Shown here: piece after piece, positions 56,959-64,000 of the stretch
Layout: each line of letters begins with the position of its first letter
Position numbering within the stretch: the first letter of the stretch is position 1
NCBI GenBank assembly: GCA_900175165.2
Contig: FWWN02000524.1
Span: 62,001 to 126,000 of the forward strand
Direction of reading: 5' to 3'
DNA: 64,000 nucleotides
DNA from: Rhizomucor pusillus
Taxonomy: Eukaryota > Mucoromycota > Mucoromycetes > Mucorales > Lichtheimiaceae
Notes under the pieces: model-generated
What the model was told of the DNA's origin: nothing
The model's input: the letters and a program-made list of their open reading frames with translations, nothing else
The model's database searches: none
Position numbers and translations under genes: made by a program

Positions 56959-57023
56959 CTAATCAGAATTTTCTTTTCAAGTACGTGATACAATGTAATT
57001 TGAGAAGCAACGAAACAAGCATC

Positions 57024-57105
57024 GGTAACATGGCCGAGTTGGTCTAAGGCGCCAGACTCAAGTTCTGGTCTCGCAAGAGGCGTGAGTTCGAATCTCACTG
57101 TTACC
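57024..57105 (+). tRNA. tRNA-Leu (anticodon CAA)
   Basis: 82 nt with a long variable arm, as in class II tRNAs. Acceptor GGTAACA/TGTTACC, A box TGGCCGAGTTGGTCTAAGGC, anticodon stem CCAGA/TCTGG with loop CTCAAGT (CAA reads TTG). A T-arm GTGAG/CTCAC surrounds TTCGAAT (B box). No intron, although CAA tRNAs often have one in yeasts. CCA is not encoded. Confidence 0.93.
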
Positions 57106-57210
57106 AACAGATCTTCCGAGCGCTCCTTTTGAGTTTTTCGCTGAAATTGTGTTTTTGAACAATTTTGTTTGCAAATTTTGAGTACACTTCAAGGTGCAAT
57201 GCTGTTGCGA

Positions 57211-57343
57211 AGTTGCCGTAACGCTATCTTTTTTTTTGGCGCTTACAATGCTTTACAGCAATAGAAACCCATGAGGATGTAGTAAAAACTAAAATTGCTG
57301 TTTATTGTATTTATTCTACTTGGTATTTACGGCCTTTACAACA
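57211..57343. repeat. Copy B of the diverged tRNA-flanking segment
   Basis: Partner of 53003-53130. It starts about 106 nt after the tRNA-Leu 3' end. Blocks are in the same order and orientation, with overall identity low enough that only motifs are obvious by eye. Confidence 0.4.
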
Positions 57344-57435
57344 GCATAGATTAAAAATGATGTCGTATCCTCCATTACTTCTGATAACCATCACTGGTCG
57401 CACCCACGTACATGATTCCCCATATATCACTCTAG

Positions 57436-57510
57436 TCATTACGATTCAGTACAAAGGACCTCCGTCTATGGTGACACTACCTAGAGTGGGATCAGTACTA
57501 TTAGATTGCG
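57436..57510. repeat. Diverged direct repeat, copy 1 (partner 57966-58045)
   Basis: Both copies begin TCATTACGA and later contain CTAGAGTGGGAT, at offsets 45 and 49 nt, with intermediate matches (TACAAA, AGATT after the second block). Same orientation, about 530 bp apart. Probably an old duplication or transposon remnant. Confidence 0.5.
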
Positions 57511-57965
57511 TATGGCAGACTCGGAGTCCAAGTATAAATATTGACTACCGTAGCAATTGTAATAAAAGTCTGATTTCACTTTGCTATTACCTTTTCCAGC
57601 TATTTTTATCAGTTAAAACTCATTATTGCATAGCCATAGTTAATAAGCACCGGCTTTTAAGCTTAGTATGCGATCGTCAATTCTTGTTAAGATGGTACTC
57701 GTTGTTACTAGCTGAAATCATTGATTCTCTTTCGATGAATAACGGGTACCTATGAAAAACAACCACCAGCTAAGCGTTCCAAAATGGATGCCTTGCTAAC
57801 ACTCTGCAAAAGCGTGTTTACTTCTTCTGCGTTTTATGCAACACACAGGAAAGTAGCAAAGAGATGCAGCATTGCATATTGCATAATTTACCAATGACTA
57901 CTTTCTATTCCGTCCACTAACTAGCCATATTTCCGTGTATACGATCTTGATTACTACAGTACGCA

Positions 57966-58045
57966 TCATTACGACGAACTACAAAAGACTTTAATTAATG
58001 TACGCCAGCATTGCCTAGAGTGGGATACTTTTATAGATTACATTT
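57966..58045. repeat. Diverged direct repeat, copy 2 (partner 57436-57510)
   Basis: Shares TCATTACGA and CTAGAGTGGGAT with copy 1, with a net 4-nt length difference between these blocks. Confidence 0.5.
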
Positions 58046-58467
58046 GATCCCCTCTATAGAGTTCAAATAGAAACATGGAAGATCACGAAATACGAGAGCA
58101 GTATCCATCGCTGCATTTGATGGGTTCATAAGCAAAAGTAACCAACAATATGTATATCATCTCCTTTTTTCCCCGAATCCTCAATGTATGAGGATAACAA
58201 TCTCAAGTCATATTGCACGTCATTACAAGTCTAAGCCTCAGTGCTGCAAAATATTGTTTCTTTATACTCGTACTTTGCAAATAAAGAAGAAGAAACCAGG
58301 GATTTCTCCATGTTATTATGGCTAGCTTCATGTCCGTAGATGTATAGCGAGTCAATTTTGATGAGGTTAGCATGTTGTAGCAAGCCAATGAATTTTGTAC
58401 ATGATTTGGGCAACACAGTGTATACAGGTCCAAGATTCTATGTTGAATCATCATCTTGTTCTCGCTT

Positions 58468-59271
58468 TCATTTAGCAATTTTGATTTGAAAAGTACCTAA
58501 ATAGCGTTGCAGTGTGAGTAACAAACTCGTAAATAAAAAAGGGACATTTCTGCTTTTACATTGTGGAAGGTTTGATGTTTCTGCGACTACCACACTCGGC
58601 ACGCCTAAATTCGCGAGTGCACCGCGAACAATGCCGCAAGGAAACCAAACATACTAAGGTGCAGCAGTTGTCAGCTCGGCTGTAAAAAAGAACAAATAGA
58701 GAAATGGGCATTGACTAACCGGAGTCGCCTTCTTTGCTGAGTCTGCGCCTCCAATATCTGTTGACATGCGCATAAACCATCGAAAGCTATTGTCTTGGAG
58801 CACATAGACACCCTTTAACATACAAGAATGGTAAGCCTATCGTCGGAAGGAAAGTATATGGATGATTTTTTCTTACTCTGTGGTTCGTTTTCAAGTTATC
58901 AATTTGCTTTTTAAACATAATAGACCAAAGATCCTTGCAAATAAATTTCACGACATCCAAGGTATCCGCGAACCGAGGACGATCCTTTGTAAATCTATAT
59001 TTCTTGAGCGGTTACTATCTGTACCTAGAAAGCCACAGCGCACAAGGGAGGATATAATCACTGGCTCGCTCTACCTTTCAACTAGTCGTTGTCCTACCGC
59101 AAACCCCAGACTATCGAGCTTGTAAAACATGGCTTCGCTGTCGGCGGATTCAGCGGCCGTCGTCCGGCAAATGGTGTCCACCATCTCTATAAGCAGTAAA
59201 TCCATACATGTCTCGCTAACTTGAAGCTGCTGTGCCGGTGATGTTGCATTGTCTGCACCAAATGTTGACAT
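58468..59271 (-). CDS. trs33: TRAPP complex subunit Trs33/TRAPPC6
   Basis: Five exons (59271..59075, 58994..58877, 58812..58720, 58653..58560, 58496..58468) encode 176 residues. Bet3-like fold markers: [67 protein letters not shown] and a final beta strand [15 protein letters not shown]6/Trs33 pairs with Bet3 in the TRAPP tethering and Rab1/Rab11 exchange complexes at the Golgi. The last two introns are required to recover the C-terminal strand. Confidence 0.94.
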
Positions 59272-59486
59272 TGTATGATGAACGACTAGTATTTAAAACG
59301 CGAAGCTCAAGGCAGCAGGAAAAAGGAACGGACTTTGTCCGCAGATACTGTACGACTCTAGTTGGAAATGAACAGAACGTCCATTACGAGACTTAAAAAG
59401 GACCAAGAATATAAATAAATACTTTATCGTAAGATACAGTAGATAGAGATGCTGAATGGAGGACTATAGTCATTCTCTTTTAGAGA

Positions 59487-61583
59487 TTAGATTTTTCTAT
59501 TAGGGATCAGCGACGAAGGCAGCTTCTCTGGCAGATCGGCGCCGTGCTCGACGGCCTTGACAAGATGCATAGCAACGCTAAATTCGTCGATATCCATGTA
59601 GCCATCTCCATCCCAGTCGGCTAAACGCCAGATCTGCGCCAACGTCTCGTTGGGCAATCCACTCTCCATCAGCACAGGCTTAATATTGGCGCCAGGCACA
59701 AGTCCATCGCGAGGGTGGAGTGAATGGAACATGGGAGTGTAGCTTGCCTTGTCGACAGCAGAGAATGACCAAAAGTTGGGTGGCAATCCACCGTTTGTGT
59801 TTCCTTGAGGTTGCATGATATCGTCGAAGGGGTTGCGCTGGTTCTCGGCGAGTTCTGGGTTGCCCATTGGGAACCGAGACATGAGTTTTGGTAGATCGAC
59901 AGCAAGCGCCTAGAAACGATTGTTCTTTTCAGCAAAAAGATTATCATTAATTCTCGACTCAAATCTAAACGTACCTCGTCGACTTTTTCCAAAAGATCTT
60001 CCTTGAGAGACTTGAACTTGTCAATGTCATACAGCGAAAGATTCTGTCTAAACTTTTCAGGATTTGGAAAGTCGCCTGCAGGCAAATGGTGGCGCTGCTG
60101 AATCTTCAAAAACTCTTGATCTAGGTTCTTTAACAATGCTTCTCTCTTTTTCTTCTTGCCAAACATGGAGGGCATTTCCTTCTTTAAATGGCCAATGATC
60201 AGAGAATGTACCTATATATTCAACATAAAAACGCATGATTAGCAAATTTTTGCCTCCGTTGATGATTAACATCGATCTTACCCTCGCAAGACGAGCTCTC
60301 TTGACAATCTCGTTAATTTTACGGATAGCAGCGTTGCGGCGCAATTCTTTCAAGTCGCGCAAAAGATCCTTTGATTCTGCTTCGATCAGGTCTCTGCAAT
60401 CTTCAAAGCAGTTTGGGGGTTTCTCGGTCCAGAATGAACTGAGATAGACACGCATTACTTCTGGCGTTTGGACAACTTTGCCTAGTGACCACATCATAGC
60501 ACCGTACCTAATGAATGTAAAGACGAGTCAACCACTTTTTCCCCGTTTCGAAGAGAACAAACTATTGATAGACATACACTCTCATGAGTTGCTGCTGACT
60601 GACCATATCACTCTTGTTCAATACAACTCGGATTTTCTCTTCTTGTCCGCGAAGACTGTGGATAGCCATCTTGAACTCGTTCGAAATATCCAGCTTGTGA
60701 GAATCAAATAACAGTAAAATGAGATCAGATCGCTGAGAGAACCACTCGATGACTTGGGTGAAGTCATAGCCACGCTCTATACGTTGCTTGTCGCCAGCTA
60801 GGATACCGGGTGTATCGATAATAGTCATGTTTTCGAGTACGGGCGATGGCGTTTGTGAGACCTAGAATCGATAATGTAAACAAGAGTTGTGCATAAAAGG
60901 TATTCGATTGATATGGCGGGGCGTTACCTGGAATCTCGACAAGAATGCTTGACCGAATCGATTCAAGCCACGGAACGGCAGGTCTTGATTGACGGCTGCA
61001 GCATTGCCAGGTATGACCCGATCCTCGTTACCGTACATGACGGCAACAAATTTATCAGTGGTAGGTTCCACACCAATGTGTTCGCCAGGATAGCGTTTGT
61101 CAAGGAGGTACCGAATAAATGTTGTTTTACCCTGCGATTTTCGGATTATAAGCAACATTGTCTTTGCGTTCTCTCTCTCTCTCATATCTCCTCCTTTGTT
61201 TCTCTGTTTTCTTCCCCGTCTCTCTATCCGCTCTCTCTCCATCTCTTTTAACAGGCATCCAATTTGACGTACCGTGGAATACTGTCCAATCAGTAAAACT
61301 ATGGGCTTTGCTTCAATATCCGAGTCTGTGAGCGGCGCAGAGTGGAAGCCTAACCAGAGCATTAGATCGCTCTTTACATACATTGCCGCAATGGCACAAC
61401 CTCACCTTCAAAATTGTAGGTCACTTCGAGCGGCTTGATTTTTGTCTTGTAAATCTTTTTGACACCCTCAATAATTTGCGCATACTCGTCCTCGCCCCAG
61501 TTCTGCGTTGATGAGTTGGCTGTGGGCCCTATAGGTCTACTGTCGCTAGGGCTACCGTTTCGTTTAGATAACTTTAGAGACAT
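59487..61583 (-). CDS. EHD-family membrane-remodelling ATPase (dynamin-like, C-terminal EH domain)
   Basis: Seven exons (61583..61406, 61349..61273, 61131..60928, 60861..60578, 60507..60282, 60211..59975, 59909..59487) encode 542 residues (human EHD1 is 534). Nucleotide-binding motifs: [37 protein letters not shown] and LNKSDMV. A helical middle follows, including [18 protein letters not shown], then a C-terminal EH domain with calcium loop [13 protein letters not shown] after [13 protein letters not shown] proteins tubulate endosomal membranes in recycling. The P-loop codons are split by the 141-nt second intron, which is pyrimidine/purine biased (CTCTCT runs on the plus strand). Confidence 0.95.
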
Positions 61584-62601
61584 TGGAGGTTAGCCGCAGG
61601 AAAAAACACGCGAACCCGCATAAGGCAGCGGTGTGCAAGAACTTCCTGCAGTCTGGGCAGCTCCGCTCCGCCTTCTTTTTGTGCTTCAACCCCCAACCCC
61701 CCTGGTGCGTGCAAGGAGCCGGTTTGGGATAACCAACGATGGATGGTATGTTCTCTGTTGCCTAGCAACCGAATTTTGAGCCTAGTTGCTCAGTTACATA
61801 TTCCCACTCTAGACAATGAATAATAACGAGGAACAACTTCTCTCTCTCCCTCTGATGCAACAGGGTTTCCATTAATGGTAAGTGCAAGCTTTCAAGATGC
61901 GTCACACATCCAAAAAAAGGATCTACCCGCTAGGTGATGACTAGCTGGCTTCGTGCCATCATTGAATTTCACGAAACTCAACTAACTCTCAGCTACACAT
62001 CTAAACTTCTTTCACGCGATTTCCATTTATAATACAATTATACTTATTCACTCTAACTGCAGTAAACTTCTTGACTCGAGATATCAATCAAGAACAAAGA
62101 ATGGTCTCTATCTTGAAATTCGGGCTTTAACATACAGCTAGTATTAGGTATGACGCGGATGCATGCGTGTCTTCGCACGCGTTTGCGTGTTTATATATAC
62201 ACAGTGCGCGCCGCCCAGAAGGGCAGTATTAGGCATTGGGGACCACCGAGTAGCAGCAAATCGAATTACGAGCAGAAAAAAATATGAGGTTCGTGTAACG
62301 TCGCACAACGAAAGGTTAATGCCCTTGCTCGTACAAAAAGTTTGCAACTTCCAGATAGAACTCTACAGAGTCAAACTTGGTCTTGTCTGCACTCGTATAC
62401 AATTCAAGCGCGGGTAGGTTAGCACGCCAGCGTGGCCTATATGTACATATTGCCATGTTAGTACACAGATGTTCATTGTTCCAAATTGTCTAAAACTTGC
62501 GGTATTTTGGATGTTAAAGAATGCGACTTGCTACAAGACGTAAAGTATATATATATATTCATAAAGGTGATATTCCCGCAAGTCTTCCCAGAGTTAGCAA
62601 C
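61584..62601. other. 1.0 kb between the EHD and lipase genes, no gene supported
   Basis: Contains the EHD promoter side and the 3' flank of the lipase gene. A patch of TATATATA lies near 62547-62556. Short frames only. Confidence 0.5.
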
Positions 62602-63839
62602 TTACTTTTGTCCATTCAATTCCCAGTGATTGGCTTCGACTGTTTTTACATATTTGCCCCATTTGGCGCTTTCGACCGATACAATGCCGTCATTATCCCC
62701 TTCCTTTTCCTTGACAACTTGCCAGGGCAAACCCAGGACAGACCACAGTGGAATCTCTACAGACGCGCCGTAAGAGTAGTAAGCGACGTTTGGGTCATCT
62801 CGAGTGTTTGGATTGAAATAGTTTTTACAATAGTCGGTAGTTAGGTTGGCGTAAGCGGGTGTATCGAGTAATCGGATGATCTTTTGAACAATGGGATCCA
62901 GGAGATGTATGGGCAATTTGGCGAGATCTCTCAGGGGAGTGGAGGGAGGAGGGCTGCCAGTTGCAGCGGCTGCTGCCTGGGCCTTGTCGTGTGCTTGCTT
63001 TGCAGCGTCGTGAATAGCGTCTGCCATGCCAACACCAACGTGATCTCTGAACCAGTCCATGACCGGCGAGCCGCGGTGGGGGGTCGAGACGGTCGTGAGT
63101 GATTGAACGCGGTAAGGACGATCGTGAATGTGGGAAAGTAAATGTCGACAGTCAAGGCCACCCTGTTGACCGAAATTAGGCATATTTGTCTCACGTTCAT
63201 TTTTCTGCACTTTACCATTGAATGTGCGACAAAATTGACATCCTTGCCAGCCAGAATGGATTTCGAAATAGCGTGGAGTTCCCGGGCACGCTCCCAAACA
63301 CTTCCAGTGCGCGGCACCCTGGTGACAATCACCTTGGCACCAAGCTTTGCCAGGGCGTCCTCGATACCGCCCCAGTAGTGTACCTGCAGCGCAGGGAAAG
63401 CCTCCGGGCCCCACTTGTCGAAACCATACAACCCATGGCAGAGAACGATGGGGGCACGTGGCGGTCTGTACTGTGGGGTGACGGGCATGTCCAGTCCAGA
63501 AACGTCGATATTTTTCCGCTTGGCGGTGGTTGTCGCGGGTACATTGGAAGCAGCAGTGGCGGTAGCGTTAGCGTGAGAAAAGGAGGATGGAGAAGAAGAA
63601 AAGTACTCGGCGACGGCCATTGTATCGAAAAGCGGGTCATTGTTACTGTTACGTCGCTGCAGCGTTCGTGGGTATAGGGCCCGGTGGTGCCTTCGTGGAC
63701 CTTTCCCGCTAGAGGAGTGATCGCGGAGGAGTTTCCGGGGAGTTTGCAGGATGATAGCGGTTATGAAGGAGAGGCTGGTAGCTTGCGAAAACGATTGGCG
63801 TATGTGATTAATAAGTACAGATATCGAAACAGAAACCAT
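62602..63839 (-). CDS. Tgl2-like alpha/beta-hydrolase lipase, probably mitochondrial
   Basis: Exons 63839..63216 and 63162..62602 encode 394 residues. The N-terminal 70 residues are basic and Ser/Arg-rich (GPRRHHRALYPRTLQRR), like a mitochondrial presequence; a second ATG at 63620 would skip this. The hydrolase core has the oxyanion block VLCHGLYGFDKWGPEA, nucleophile elbow HSMGG (split by the intron after Met), STPHRGSPVMDW, Asp in DNDGIVSVESAKWG and His in NHWELNG. This matches fungal triacylglycerol lipases of the Tgl2 group. An Ala-rich linker (AAAAATGSPPPS) replaces part of the lid region. Confidence 0.88.
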
Positions 63840-64000
63840 TTGCTGAGTGAAAGGAGAAGAAGAATGAAGAAGAAAAAGAACCGTCTGATTTTAGCAGCAT
63901 TAACTTGCTTGTAAGTCATTGTCCTACGATAGAAACTCCGACTGCATATGCCAAAAATCGTCTCTAGGAATTTGGGGACTGCCAGAGCATCCGCCTGGGG

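Larger units (their letters stand above)
52919..57023. other. Gene-poor stretch between the two tRNA genes, with decayed transposon pieces
   Basis: No intact gene. It holds a segment related to the flank of the other tRNA, a heptamer repeat, two transposase relics and the assembly gap (each listed). Remaining frames are short and do not resemble proteins I know. Confidence 0.55.
57106..58467. other. Downstream of tRNA-Leu: diverged repeats, no gene
   Basis: Holds copy B of the tRNA-flanking segment and a second duplicated segment pair (listed). All frames are short. Confidence 0.5.

Noticed and set aside
57357..57755. 132-codon plus-strand frame after tRNA-Leu
   Set aside because: Overlaps the diverged repeat copy, has no family resemblance and ends in low-information sequence.

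Overview
The window looks like a draft nuclear contig from a filamentous, early-diverging fungus, most likely Mucoromycota. The phylum is an inference. It rests on compact genes (median intergenic distance a few hundred bases), about 120 very short introns (mostly 50-75 nt), and gene content mixing fungal families (Sho1, Rom2-like RhoGEF, NsdD-like GATA factor, Yap-type bZIP, Clr4) with families missing from many yeasts (TBCK, CLPTM1, EHD, SIRT4-type sirtuin, a Brawnin-like microprotein). One run of 72 N marks an assembly gap. No prokaryotic operon logic, rRNA gene or CRISPR array is present.

Layout. From 1 to 14 kb: the 3' end of a SAC1 phosphoinositide phosphatase, Cbf5 pseudouridine synthase, a chromodomain-SET H3K9 methyltransferase, an acetyl-CoA transporter (SLC33A1 type), DRG1 GTPase, a CDC50/LEM3 flippase subunit, ribosomal protein uS14 (S29), a Sho1-like SH3 membrane sensor and a GPI-anchored Ser/Ala-rich wall protein. 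From 14 to 28 kb: a 1.8 kb empty stretch, a single-repeat DUF606/YdcZ transporter, a Yap-like bZIP, TBCK (pseudokinase-TBC-rhodanese), a mitochondrial LEA-like protein, the i-AAA protease Yme1, a GATA factor and a Pmp3/Sna-type proteolipid. From 28 to 50 kb: Lsg1, a sirtuin, a Snl1-like BAG protein, a PSP1-domain protein, a coiled-coil membrane protein, ribosomal eS1, GAR transformylase (Ade8), a DEP-DH-PH RhoGEF without CNH domain, two doubtful small genes, Mpe1/RBBP6 without its DWNN domain, CLPTM1, SmG, a 43-residue Brawnin-like protein and an unrecognised conserved-looking membrane protein.

From 50 to 58.4 kb the window changes character. It is gene-poor and holds two tRNA genes (Gln-CTG, Leu-CAA), degenerate transposase fragments, a heptamer tandem repeat, diverged duplicated segments and the assembly gap. 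The last part (58.4-64 kb) returns to dense genes: TRAPP subunit Trs33, an EHD-family ATPase and a Tgl2-like lipase.

The genes are ordinary housekeeping loci with no common pathway. Recurring themes are ribosome and snoRNP biogenesis (Cbf5, Lsg1, DRG1, uS14, eS1), endomembrane traffic (Sac1, Cdc50, TBCK, Trs33, EHD, CLPTM1) and mitochondria (Yme1, sirtuin, Brawnin-like, LEA-like, lipase). The most unusual signals are a CACGTGAT box exactly 65 nt upstream of both tRNA genes, with related sequence downstream of both; an apparently high share of GC-AG introns (7 of about 123 by hand count); several exons of 4-11 coding nt; and domain-loss forms of Rom2 and Mpe1. All gene models are hand-spliced from sequence and reading frame, without transcript data.
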